This document shows positions 16,759-24,084 of a stretch of DNA of 39,008 bases, piece after piece. The stretch spans positions 1-39,008 of the forward strand of contig CALCBC010000105.1 in the NCBI GenBank assembly GCA_937898525.1, written 5' to 3'. Origin of the DNA: an uncultured Sphingomonadales bacterium (lineage in GTDB: Bacteria > Pseudomonadota > Alphaproteobacteria > Sphingomonadales > Sphingomonadaceae). Numbering within the stretch: position 1 is the first letter of the stretch; the number at the start of each line of letters is the position of its first letter. Made by a program: the position numbers and the translations under genes. Below the pieces are notes generated by a model. The model saw nothing but the letters and a program-made list of their open reading frames with translations. It had not been told where the DNA came from and did not search any database.

Positions 16759-17625
16759 ATGACCGAGATCACCGTCGCCGCGCTCCAGCTCGCGCTCGGC
16801 TCGACCGACGAGCAGGACAACATTGCCGCCGTCGCCGCGCTCGTCGAAGAGGCTGCAGCCAAGGGCGCGCAGATCGTGCTCCCGCCCGAGTTGTTTTCGG
16901 GACCCTACTTCTGCAAGATCGAGGACGACGCGCTGTTCGCGACCGCCCGGCCGACGGTCGCGCACCCCTCGGTTCGGGCGATGCAGGCGCTGGCGCGCAA
17001 GCTGAAGGTCGCGATCCCCACGAGCTTCTTCGAGCGCGACGGGCACCACTACTACAACACGCTGGCGATGATCGACGCCGGCGGCGAGATCCTCGGCACC
17101 TACCGCAAGAGCCATATTCCCGACGGGCCCGGGTACGAGGAGAAGTTCTATTTCCGGCCGGGCAACGACGGGTTCAAGACCTGGGACGTGTTCGGCACGC
17201 GCATCGGCATCGGCATCTGCTGGGACCAGTGGTACCCGGAGACCGCGCGCGTGCTGGCGCTCAAGGGTGCCGAGCTGCTGTTCTTCCCGACCGCCATCGG
17301 CTCCGAGCCGAAGGACGCCGAGATGGACACCAGCCGCATGTGGCGCCGGGCGATGATCGGCCACGCGGTGTCGAACTGCATGCCGGTAATCGCCGCCAAC
17401 CGCATCGGCCTCGAAACCGAGTGCGGCGGCGAGGGACAGGCGTTCTACGGCCACAGCTTCATCTGCGACGAGTGGGGCGACATGATCGCCGAGTACGGCG
17501 CCGAGGAGACCGGTGCGCTGGTCGCGACGCTCGATCTCGCCGCCGCGGCGAGGCACCGCGCGAGCTGGGGCTTCTTCCGCGACCGCCGCCCCCAGCTCTA
17601 CGGCCGGATCTGCGAGGACATCTGA
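16759..17625 (+). CDS. aguB: N-carbamoylputrescine amidase
   Basis: A nitrilase-superfamily enzyme that hydrolyses N-carbamoylputrescine to putrescine in the agmatine route of polyamine synthesis. The Glu-Lys-Cys triad is E44 (PPELF), K117 (YRKSHIPDG) and C154 (GICWDQWYPE); the last motif and the NCMPVIAANR strand are diagnostic of AguB. The length of 288 residues is normal. The partner agmatine deiminase (aguA) is not in the window. Its stop TGA shares bases with the apparent CTG start of folK. Confidence 0.93.
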   Translation: MTEITVAALQLALGSTDEQDNIAAVAALVEEAAAKGAQIVLPPELFSGPYFCKIEDDALFATARPTVAHPSVRAMQALARKLKVAIPTSFFERDGHHYYNTLAMIDAGGEILGTYRKSHIPDGPGYEEKFYFRPGNDGFKTWDVFGTRIGIGICWDQWYPETARVLALKGAELLFFPTAIGSEPKDAEMDTSRMWRRAMIGHAVSNCMPVIAANRIGLETECGGEGQAFYGHSFICDEWGDMIAEYGAEETGALVATLDLAAAARHRASWGFFRDRRPQLYGRICEDI

Positions 17626-18149
17626 GCGAGCCGCGACCCTGGCGCTACCTGGTCGCGCTGGGCTCCAACCGGCGCCACCCGCGTTACGGCCGCCCGCGCG
17701 ACGTGCTCGTCGCCGCGCTGCGCGCGCTCGAGGCGGAAGGCGTGCGCGTCGTCGCGGCTGCCCGGGTGGTCGAGACGGCCCCTATCGGGCCATCGCTGCG
17801 CCGCTACGCCAACGGCGCGTCAGTGATCGAGGCCGATCTCGCGCCGCCTGACCTGCTGGCGCTGGTCAAGCGGATCGAGCGCCGTTTCGGCCGCAAGCCC
17901 GGCGGCCGGCGGTGGACCTCGCGCGTGCTCGACCTCGACCTGATCCTGTGGAGCGGCGGCCCCTGGACGGAGCCCGGCCTCACGATCCCCCACCCGCTGT
18001 TCCGCGAGCGCCTGTTCGTCCTCGCTCCGGCCGTCCAGGTCGCCGCGGACTGGCGCGATCCGATCACCGGCCTGACGGTGCGCCAGCTTCACGCCCGGTT
18101 GACCCGCCCCCACGCCGTTCGTAGGGCAGCGGCGTGGTCGGGCCCTTAG
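17622..18149 (+). CDS. folK: Hydroxymethyl-dihydropterin pyrophosphokinase, apparent CTG start
   Basis: Transfers pyrophosphate from ATP to 6-hydroxymethyl-7,8-dihydropterin in folate synthesis. Family signatures are YLVALGSN near the N-terminus, the R-x-LDLDLILW metal-binding block and IPHPLFRERLFVLAP. No ATG, GTG or TTG lies in frame near the expected N-terminus; the nearest upstream one (a GTG ~150 bases back) would add arginine-rich antisense-like sequence. A CTG at 17622, overlapping the aguB stop (CTGA) and preceded by GAGGA, gives a normal N-terminus, so it is taken as the start (175 residues). The last 10 bases, including the TAG stop, lie inside the tRNA-Lys gene. Confidence 0.85.
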   Translation: MSEPRPWRYLVALGSNRRHPRYGRPRDVLVAALRALEAEGVRVVAAARVVETAPIGPSLRRYANGASVIEADLAPPDLLALVKRIERRFGRKPGGRRWTSRVLDLDLILWSGGPWTEPGLTIPHPLFRERLFVLAPAVQVAADWRDPITGLTVRQLHARLTRPHAVRRAAAWSGP

Positions 18150-18215
18150 CTCAGTCGGTAGAGCAACTGACTTTTAATCAGTAGGTCGCTGGTTCGAATC
18201 CAGCAGGGCTCACCA
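18140..18215 (+). tRNA. tRNA-Lys (UUU)
   Basis: A complete 76-base cloverleaf with encoded CCA. The 7-bp acceptor stem GGGCCCT/AGGGCTC has one G-T pair; the D-arm starts TAGCTCAGTCGGTAGAGC. The anticodon stem ACTGA/TCAGT holds loop CTTTTAA with UUU anticodon, and the T-arm has GGTTCGAATC. The first 10 bases overlap the folK 3' end, so it may be cut from a folK transcript as well as made from an internal promoter. Confidence 0.98.
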
Positions 18216-18271
18216 CGACGCCAGCCGACGAGGCTCGCGAACCCCCGCCCGTTTCGGGCATTATCCTCTCG

Positions 18272-18976
18272 ATGGACTCGCGCTACGCCCCGTCCCGGCG
18301 CCCTCGCTGGGGCTCGCTGCTGCTCGTCGCCGTGCTGCACCTCGTGGCGCTGGCCGGGCTGGTGCGGGCGTTCGCGCCCGATTTCGCGGCGCGCGTGGTC
18401 GAGCAGGCGACCTCGCTGGCAACTGTGACGATCTCCACGCCCCCCGAGCCCGAACCGGAACCCGAGGCGGAACCGGATGCGGGGGCGGCCGGGGCCGAGG
18501 CGCCGGAGGCGACGCCGCGTGATGTGGCTGCGCCCGAGGCGCCGCTGCTGCGCCCGAGCCCGGCGCCGCGCGAGGCGTCGACGGGTAGCGAGAGCGCGTC
18601 CGGGGGCGGCGAGCAGGGCACGGGGACGGGGGCTGGCGGCACCGGCGAAGGGCCGGGCACGGGCGGCGTGGGGGCGGGCCAGGGCAGCCTGGCGCGCCCG
18701 CTCGAGCTGATCTCGGGCCGGATCGACGACGCGCGCGACTATCCGACGCCGCCGGGCGGGCGGCGCATCCGCCGCGGGCACGACGTGGTGATCGAGCTGA
18801 CGGTGGGCACCGACGGCCGCGTCAGCGCCTGCCGGGTCACCGATCCGAGCCCCGACCCGGAGGCCGACGCAATCACCTGCCGCCTTGCCACCGAGCGGTT
18901 CGTGTTCCGCCCCAGGCTCAACGCTGCCGGGGAACCCGTGGTCGGCACATACCGTTGGCGCCAGCGGTGGTTCTGA
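18272..18976 (+). CDS. TonB-family energy transducer-like protein
   Basis: A 234-residue envelope protein. Residues ~14-32 form the single N-terminal membrane helix, followed by a Pro/Glu-rich (PEPEPEPE) and then Gly/Thr-rich periplasmic spacer to about residue 150. The C-terminal domain (~155-234) has the TonB_C pattern: YPTPPGGRR, VVIELTVGTDGRVSACRV, and a closing YRWRQRWF. A cysteine pair in the domain may form a disulfide. It would couple inner-membrane proton force to an outer-membrane receptor, but exbB/exbD are not in the window, so the partner system is unknown. Confidence 0.82.
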   Translation: MDSRYAPSRRPRWGSLLLVAVLHLVALAGLVRAFAPDFAARVVEQATSLATVTISTPPEPEPEPEAEPDAGAAGAEAPEATPRDVAAPEAPLLRPSPAPREASTGSESASGGGEQGTGTGAGGTGEGPGTGGVGAGQGSLARPLELISGRIDDARDYPTPPGGRRIRRGHDVVIELTVGTDGRVSACRVTDPSPDPEADAITCRLATERFVFRPRLNAAGEPVVGTYRWRQRWF

Positions 18977-19019
18977 CTACATTGCATCGCAACTTCCAAC
19001 TCGAAGGATTTCCACGCGA

Positions 19020-20054
19020 ATGACGGTCATTCACCCGGTCGTGCTCTGCGGCGGCAGCGGCACGCGGCTGTGGCCCCGCAGCCGCAAGCAGGCGCCGAAG
19101 CCGTTCCTGCCCCTGGTCGGGGAAGAAACCCTGTTCGAAGCGACGCTGTCGCGCTGCGCGGACCGCACGCGCTTCGCCCCGCCGGTGGTCGTGACCGGTG
19201 CCGGCCACTGCGCGCACGTCGAAGCCCAGTCCGCGCGGTTTCCCGGCACGCGCACGATCGTCGAGCCGATGGCGAAGAACACGGCGGCAGCAATCGCGCT
19301 CGCCGCGCACCGGCTGCCTGCGGACGCGATCATGCTGGTGTGCCCGAGCGACCACCACATCGCTGACGGTGCGGCGTTCTGCGAGGCGGCCGCGGCCGCG
19401 GCGCGGCTGGCCGAGGACGACTGGCTGGTCTCGTTCGGCATTACCCCGACCGGGCCCGAAACCGGCTTCGGCTACATCCGCCGCGGCGCTCCGCTCGAGG
19501 GCGGGTTCCAGGTCGAGCGGTTCGTCGAGAAGCCCGACCTCGCCACCGCCGAGGCGTTCCTCGCCGACGGCAACTACAGCTGGAACGGCGGGATCTTCGT
19601 GTTCAAGGCCGCAACCTTCCTCGACGAGCTCGCCAGGCACCGGCCGGCGCTCGCCGAAGCCGTCCGCGAAGCGGTCGCGCGCGGGCGCGAGGACGGCGCC
19701 GCGTTCCACCCCGATGCCGAGGCGTTCTCGCGGATCGAATCCGAATCGGTCGACTATGCGCTGATGGAGAACACTACCCGCGCCGCGGTCGTGCCGGTGG
19801 CGATGGGCTGGTCCGACATCGGCAACTGGCAGGCGCTGCGCGACGCGCGCCCGGCCGATGCGAACGGAAACCGCACGCGCGGCAACGTCGAACTGGTCGA
19901 CTGCCGCAACGTGCTCGCCGAGACCGACGGCCCGCGCATCTCGGTGATCGGGCTCGAGGACGTCGCAATCGTGGTCGACGGCGACGAAGTGCTGGTCACC
20001 TCGATGGCCGGGGCGCAGAAGGTCGGCAAGCTGAGCGGCGCGGTCAACCAGTAG
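19020..20054 (+). CDS. manC: Mannose-1-phosphate guanylyltransferase, short form
   Basis: Makes GDP-mannose from GTP and mannose-1-phosphate for polysaccharide and lipid glycosylation. The nucleotide-binding motif is G11-R20 (GGSGTRLWPR) with K27 in PKPF; FVEKPD and YSWNGGIFVF are the sugar-phosphate and metal blocks. At 344 residues it is the monofunctional form without the C-terminal phosphomannose isomerase domain. The ATG at 19020 starts the family motif region directly; the longer frame upstream overlaps the TonB-like gene. Confidence 0.9.
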   Translation: MTVIHPVVLCGGSGTRLWPRSRKQAPKPFLPLVGEETLFEATLSRCADRTRFAPPVVVTGAGHCAHVEAQSARFPGTRTIVEPMAKNTAAAIALAAHRLPADAIMLVCPSDHHIADGAAFCEAAAAAARLAEDDWLVSFGITPTGPETGFGYIRRGAPLEGGFQVERFVEKPDLATAEAFLADGNYSWNGGIFVFKAATFLDELARHRPALAEAVREAVARGREDGAAFHPDAEAFSRIESESVDYALMENTTRAAVVPVAMGWSDIGNWQALRDARPADANGNRTRGNVELVDCRNVLAETDGPRISVIGLEDVAIVVDGDEVLVTSMAGAQKVGKLSGAVNQ

Positions 20055-20074
20055 CGGCAGCGGGGGAGGGACGC

Positions 20075-20533
20075 ATGGAGGGCGGAACCGGCGTCATCGC
20101 GCAGACGATCCAGCTGGCGCTCGCGCCGGTGTTCGTGCTGGTCGCGATCGGCAACATCATGAACATCCTCTCGACGCGGCTCGGCCGGATCGTCGACCGT
20201 TCACGCTACCTGGTGGAGCGCCACCCGCAGACGACGGGCGCCGAGCACGATGCGATCGTGCGCGAGATTCGCCTCGTCGATCACCGCATCCACCTGATCG
20301 GCCGGGCGATCCTGCTGCTGGTGCTGGCTGGCCTGACGATCAGCCTGACGGTCGTGCTGCTGTTCATCGAGGACTTCGCGGCAATCGACCTCAAGCTCTA
20401 CATCGCCACCACGTTCGTTCTCGCGCTCGGGCTGGTGATGGCCGGGCTGCTGCTGTTCCTGCGCGAGACCCGGGAGGCAACGGCGGCGCTTCGCATCCCC
20501 GAAACCTACCTCGAGCTCGAGCGCAAGCTCTAG
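20075..20533 (+). CDS. DUF2721 membrane protein
   Basis: A 152-residue inner-membrane protein of the DUF2721 family, function unknown. Predicted membrane segments are at ~9-29, ~75-97 and ~108-128; the first is followed by the family motif NIMNILSTRLGRIVDRSR with its basic turn. It starts 20 bases after manC with GGGGGAGGG before the ATG, so it probably belongs to the same transcript. Its stop is followed 13 bases later by the REP-like cluster. Confidence 0.88.
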   Translation: MEGGTGVIAQTIQLALAPVFVLVAIGNIMNILSTRLGRIVDRSRYLVERHPQTTGAEHDAIVREIRLVDHRIHLIGRAILLLVLAGLTISLTVVLLFIEDFAAIDLKLYIATTFVLALGLVMAGLLLFLRETREATAALRIPETYLELERKL

Positions 20534-20545
20534 GCGACGCCAGCT

Positions 20546-20622
20546 CGAAAAGGGCGGACAGTCCCTCTTTTTCTTCACACGGGAAATCAGGGACTGTCCC
20601 TCTTTTCGGGGGACTGTCCCTA
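20546..20622. repeat. REP/BIME-like cluster with GGGACTGTCCC cores
   Basis: Three related units lie in the 86-base convergent gap between the DUF2721 and PHA-system genes. Unit A (20546-20566, core ggacagtccct) is a near-perfect inverted copy of unit B (20589-20608, core gggactgtccct followed by cttttcg), with 22 bases between them. Unit C (20609-20622) repeats the B core directly and runs into the stop codon of the leftward PHA-system gene. Each core is itself nearly palindromic. This is the layout of bacterial interspersed mosaic elements mobilised by REP-associated tyrosine transposases; no such transposase is in the window. Confidence 0.75.
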
Positions 20623-20928
20623 GCTCTTCGGTGGGGCGAGCAGCTGCTGGCCCTGCTGGCGGATCGCGCCTTCGACGATCGGCTTGAGGAAGCCGAGCGC
20701 GGGCGGCAGTTCGATCGACAGCAGCACCTGGCTCTCCTCGACGTCGATGTGCCCGACCAGCGTCTGGCCGAGCGCGGCGATCGACATCTCGAGCCGGTTC
20801 TCGCTCGACCATCGGGTATCGACCTGCGCCATCCCGCCGGGGATGCCCTCGGCCATGCGATGGCTGTTCTCGCGCAGCCGGCGGCGCGCTCCCTCGCGGC
20901 CGAGCGCATGAGGAATAGCGACTTCCAT
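20620..20928 (-). CDS. Polyhydroxyalkanoic acid system family protein
   Basis: A 102-residue protein of the PHA_gran_rgn family. It has the characteristic pattern HALGREGARRRL near the N-terminus, DTRWSSENRL in the middle, and a C-terminal amphipathic GFLKPIVEGAI helix. Despite the name, the function is not well established and no phaC or phasin gene is nearby. Its ATG overlaps the stop of the XpaC-like gene by one base (TGATG), indicating coupling. The stop codon lies within REP-like unit C. Confidence 0.8.
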   Translation of the reverse strand: MEVAIPHALGREGARRRLRENSHRMAEGIPGGMAQVDTRWSSENRLEMSIAALGQTLVGHIDVEESQVLLSIELPPALGFLKPIVEGAIRQQGQQLLAPPKS

Positions 20929-21740
20929 CAGTGTTCCTGCCTGTCGCGATCGGGCAGCCGGTTGAGCTGGTCGAGCGGATCGGGAGAGGGCAGCGACTCG
21001 GGTTCGCCTGCGGCGCCGTAGCGGTAGTCGAGGTAGCGGGTCTTGATCGCGAGATCGTCGAGCGCGCCGTCGGCGAGCTGGCGCGTCACGCGGTCGATCT
21101 CCTCGCTGATCTTGCCGAGGCTGTCGACGAGTTGCTCATCGGGTGTGGCGCCGGCGCGCTGCTCCTTGCGCAGGTGCGCCGGGATCCTGCGGTAGGCGTC
21201 GACCATGCCGGGCAGCGTCTCGCCGACCAGCTTGCGGGTTTCGACCGCGGCCGGGTGGAGCGGCTCGATGTGCTCGAGCTGCAGCCCGAGGGCGTCGAGC
21301 TGGACGCCGATCTTGTCGACGAGCGTCACCGCCGGCGGCGGCAGCGCCGGGCGCTGGTGCTCGAGCCACAGCTCGGTGCGCGCGACCATTTGCCGCACGT
21401 CGCCGGTGTTGAGGTCGCTGCGGCGGGGGACCTTCACCTTCGGGTAGTTAGAGAACAACCAGATCGCCGCGACCGCAGCGAAGAACACCGCAAGGATCCC
21501 GTTGAAGCCGATCCCGTCGACGGCCAGTCCGGCGGCCATCGCCGCCAGCACGATCGTCAGCAGCGAGCCCCCGATCAGCTTGATTCGGGTCATCAGGTTC
21601 TTCCGGCGCAGTTCGGCCGAGCCGCGTCCGATCGGCTGCTCGCGCACCCGGCGATGGCGCCCGCCCGCACGGTTGTCGCGGAGCAGGGCGCGGCCCTCCT
21701 CGAGCGCCCGGTCGGTTTCGTCGGAGAGGTTCTGCGCCAT
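20928..21740 (-). CDS. XpaC-like membrane protein, partner of TelA
   Basis: A 270-residue protein with two membrane helices at ~53-72 and ~79-96 and a long alpha-helical cytoplasmic C-terminal region. The first ~50 residues are charged and include a basic stretch (GGRHRRVREQ). The layout and the TLPGMVDAYRRIP segment recall XpaC (halogen hydrolase, PF10112), which is encoded beside a TelA protein in Bacillus and many other bacteria; the family call is an inference aided by that neighbourhood. It begins 10 bases after the telA-like stop and overlaps the PHA-system start. Confidence 0.55.
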   Translation of the reverse strand: MAQNLSDETDRALEEGRALLRDNRAGGRHRRVREQPIGRGSAELRRKNLMTRIKLIGGSLLTIVLAAMAAGLAVDGIGFNGILAVFFAAVAAIWLFSNYPKVKVPRRSDLNTGDVRQMVARTELWLEHQRPALPPPAVTLVDKIGVQLDALGLQLEHIEPLHPAAVETRKLVGETLPGMVDAYRRIPAHLRKEQRAGATPDEQLVDSLGKISEEIDRVTRQLADGALDDLAIKTRYLDYRYGAAGEPESLPSPDPLDQLNRLPDRDRQEH

Positions 21741-21750
21741 CAGGGCCGGG

Positions 21751-22962
21751 TCACTCGGCGGTGAGGAGCGAAGGCTCCTGCACCGCCTGCGCGGCCTGGG
21801 CCTGGCCCTCGGCGCGGGCGATGTAGCCCTTTGACTTCTCGACTTCGCTCGAGAGCACCTCGACGGTCTGCTTCATGCTGGCGAGCGCCTTGACCTTGAA
21901 GGTGTCGACCGCGTCCATCGTGTCGTAGATGTTCTGGAACGCGCGTTGCAGCGTCTCCATCGGGATCGTGCTCGAGGCCGCCTGCTCGTGGATCTTGGCG
22001 GTGTTGTCGCGCAGCAGCTTGCCGGTCGAATCGATGATCCCGGCGGTGGTCTCGTTGAGCGAGGTGATCTGCTGCAGCACGAGCCGCTGGTTGGTCATCG
22101 CCTGCGCGACGGTGACCGCGGTGCGCAGCGCGCTGACGGTCGTCGTGCTCGCGCGATCGACGCCCTTGACCAGCTCGACGTTGTTCTTCTTGACGAGGTC
22201 GAGGGCGAGGTAGCCCTGCACGCTGACCGCCATCTGGGTCAGCAGGTCCTGCGTCCGCTGGCGGACGTAGAACAGCGCGGTCTCGCGGATCGCCTTGGCC
22301 TTCGCCGGATCGGTCGAATCGAGGTTCGCCGCCTCTTCCTCGAGCCGTTCGTCGAGCGTCTTGGCGATGTGGATCATCTGCTCGAGCTTGCCCATCGCTT
22401 CCCACAGCTTCTGGCGCTCGACGTCGATCGCGGCGTTGTCCATCAGCAGCTCGTCCTTGCCGCTGGCAAGGCGCGCGAGGATCGCCTGGATGTGGCCCTG
22501 GGCCGAAGTGTAGCTGTCGAAATAGCGCTTGAGCGAGTTGCCGAACGGGATGATTCCGAACAGCTTGCGCCCCGTCAGCTTGCCCTTGCGGCCGGGATCG
22601 AGGTCCTCGACCGTGCGGCGCAGCTCGGCGAGATCGCGGCCGACACCCGATTCCTGGTCCATCGCCCGCACCGGCCGGTCGAGGAAGCGGTTCGACATGC
22701 CCGCCGCGGTGGCGATCTCCTTGCGGCCCATGCCGGTGATCTGGTCGACCTTCTTGCCGAATTCGGGCGACTGCGCGTCGAGCGCGACCAGCTCGGCGAC
22801 GAAGCTGTCGACCTTCTGCTCGAGCGCGGACTTCTTTTCCTCGTCGATCGCCACCAGGCCCGCGGCCTTCTCCGGCGCCACGGTGGGCACGGGATCGGGG
22901 GGCGTGAGCTCGAGCTCGGTCGCCGTCGCGGTCTGGGTGGTGGTCTCGGTGGTGGTCGCCAT
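21751..22962 (-). CDS. TelA / toxic-anion-resistance family protein
   Basis: A 403-residue soluble, largely coiled-coil protein of the TelA family (PF05816), linked in other bacteria to tellurite, antibiotic and envelope-stress tolerance; the biochemical role is unknown. Family landmarks are FGNSLKRYFDSYTSAQGHI, the LLMDNAAI block and the AMTNQRLVL-QITSLNETT region. The N-terminus is a Thr-rich unstructured tail. The ATG at 22962 follows AGGGGA at 8 bases; an ATG 21 bases earlier is less well placed. It heads a three-gene leftward group with the XpaC-like and PHA-system genes and has its own sigma-70 promoter candidate. Confidence 0.88.
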   Translation of the reverse strand: MATTTETTTQTATATELELTPPDPVPTVAPEKAAGLVAIDEEKKSALEQKVDSFVAELVALDAQSPEFGKKVDQITGMGRKEIATAAGMSNRFLDRPVRAMDQESGVGRDLAELRRTVEDLDPGRKGKLTGRKLFGIIPFGNSLKRYFDSYTSAQGHIQAILARLASGKDELLMDNAAIDVERQKLWEAMGKLEQMIHIAKTLDERLEEEAANLDSTDPAKAKAIRETALFYVRQRTQDLLTQMAVSVQGYLALDLVKKNNVELVKGVDRASTTTVSALRTAVTVAQAMTNQRLVLQQITSLNETTAGIIDSTGKLLRDNTAKIHEQAASSTIPMETLQRAFQNIYDTMDAVDTFKVKALASMKQTVEVLSSEVEKSKGYIARAEGQAQAAQAVQEPSLLTAE

Positions 22963-22992
22963 TACGCTGTCCCCTTCCGGCAAGCTCTCACT

Positions 22993-23021
22993 GTATTAGT
23001 TGGGCAAGACACGCTGTTCAA
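22993..23021 (-). promoter_or_regulatory. Candidate sigma-70 promoter of the telA group
   Basis: On the minus strand TTGAAC (23021-23016) and TAATAC (22998-22993) are spaced by exactly 17 bases, a good match in a GC-rich background. It lies 30 bases upstream of the telA-like start and would give a short leader with the AGGGGA ribosome site. Confidence 0.55.
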
Positions 23022-23147
23022 GGTCGGCTGGACGGGCCTTTGCCCCAAGGTGCCGGAACCTGGTCGCCAGCGGAAGGGCAATTCGGGATTCTGACGTTGC
23101 GTTCCCGGTCCCGCCCGCCGGGCAGCGCCGGCCGGCCGATCGCGGCA

Positions 23148-23282
23148 TCAGGCGAGGATGCCGACGACCGACTGGATTTCCGACGCCTTGGTGGCGAGCG
23201 CGTTGGCGAACAGCAACGCCGAGATGGCAACCGCGCCGATCGCGGCGAAAGCGTGCTGGGCATAGTTCTGAAAGGCCGTCAT
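23148..23282 (-). CDS. 44-residue hydrophobic micro-protein, unknown function
   Basis: A short frame encoding a 44-residue protein with one membrane segment at about residues 11-31 (core AAIGAVAISALLFANALA), a short polar N-terminus and a mildly polar C-terminus ending GILA. GGGGA lies 7 bases before the ATG. A near-consensus sigma-54 promoter sits ~54 bases upstream, which strongly supports the gene being real. It precedes the telA-like group on the same strand but is separated from it by 185 bases with another promoter. No family is recognised; it could be a stress-induced membrane peptide. Confidence 0.7.
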   Translation of the reverse strand: MTAFQNYAQHAFAAIGAVAISALLFANALATKASEIQSVVGILA

Positions 23283-23335
23283 GGTGGTTCCCCATTCTTC
23301 GTGTGCAGCGGACCATCCGCTGGCGAAGACGGCTT

Positions 23336-23351
23336 TGCAGGAAGCGTGCCA
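23336..23351 (-). promoter_or_regulatory. Near-consensus sigma-54 promoter of the micro-protein gene
   Basis: The minus strand reads TGGCACGCTTCCTGCA (23351-23336), matching the -24/-12 consensus TGGCACG-N4-TTGCA with one difference. The GG and GC are exactly 10 bases apart, as RpoN promoters require. Transcription would start near 23325, leaving a ~42-base leader that includes the ribosome site. Expression would need an enhancer-binding activator. Confidence 0.75.
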
Positions 23352-23461
23352 ACTCGTGAAAACGGCGGAATTGCGTGGATTCGTACGGACAGTTACGCGT
23401 GGAGCAGGGCATGGCTGCCGCACGTTGGGATTTTTCACCAACTGATGGCGGGCCGCCTTTT

Positions 23462-23485
23462 GAACTCCGGCGAACTCCGCCGAAC
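23462..23485. promoter_or_regulatory. Tandem 10-bp repeat, possible enhancer site for the sigma-54 promoter
   Basis: GAACTCCGGC (23462-23471) and GAACTCCGCC (23472-23481) stand head to tail, followed by GAAC. The 10-base period places them on one face of the helix, about 135-160 bases upstream of the predicted sigma-54 start, the usual range for activator binding. The identity of any activator is unknown. Confidence 0.35.
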
Positions 23486-23562
23486 GGCCGAGGTTGCGGG
23501 GCAGAACTGCACTGGACGCGCTATTGGACTGCCTGCCTGTCGCTGACGAAAGGACTGCTGCG

Positions 23563-23958
23563 ATGACGACCGAACTCCTGGTGCTGGCTCTCGGGGCCAT
23601 CCTGCTGCTCGTTCACGTGCTGCTCGCCGGCCACTTCCGAACACGCCAGTACGGCACCGCGTGGAACATGGGCGCGCGCGACGAGTCCATGCCGCCGCTC
23701 GACCCGGTGCCCGCACGGCTGCTGCGGGCGCAGGCGAACTACCTCGAGACTTTTCCCGTCGCGATTGTCGCGCTTCTGGGGGTGGTGCTGGCCGGCAAGA
23801 CCAGCGACCTCACCGCCGCCGCGGCCTGGATCTGGCTCGCGGCGCGGGTCGTGTACCTGCCGCTGTACGGAGCCGGCGTGCCGAAGTGGCGCACGCTCGT
23901 GTGGGCGGTTGGAACGCTGGCGATCGTCGTTGTCCTGGGCGTGCTGCTGGTGGGGTGA
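23563..23958 (+). CDS. MAPEG family membrane protein
   Basis: A 131-residue inner-membrane protein with four hydrophobic helices, of the MAPEG superfamily (glutathione-linked membrane proteins related to microsomal glutathione S-transferase). The diagnostic stretch is RAQANYLETFPVAI, followed by ARVVYLPLYGAGVPKWRT. AAAGGA lies 9 bases before the ATG at 23563; the longer open frame upstream contains no further support. Enzyme activity in bacterial short MAPEG proteins is rarely shown, so a detoxification role is only likely. Confidence 0.88.
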   Translation: MTTELLVLALGAILLLVHVLLAGHFRTRQYGTAWNMGARDESMPPLDPVPARLLRAQANYLETFPVAIVALLGVVLAGKTSDLTAAAAWIWLAARVVYLPLYGAGVPKWRTLVWAVGTLAIVVVLGVLLVG

Positions 23959-24084
23959 CGGCCCCGCTGCAAAGCGCAGAACTTTGTCGCAAATTGTAAG
24001 TCGGGGCCTGGCGCCCCTTGTGGTCCCGGCGGCTATCGCGGAAAGACCGGCAACCTTCAACAGCCGGCGAAGGGGGCACCCCGG

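Noticed and set aside
24003..24017. Small hairpin GGGGC-ctggc-GCCCC after the MAPEG gene
   Set aside because: A 5-bp stem with no T-run is too weak to call a terminator in this GC-rich background.
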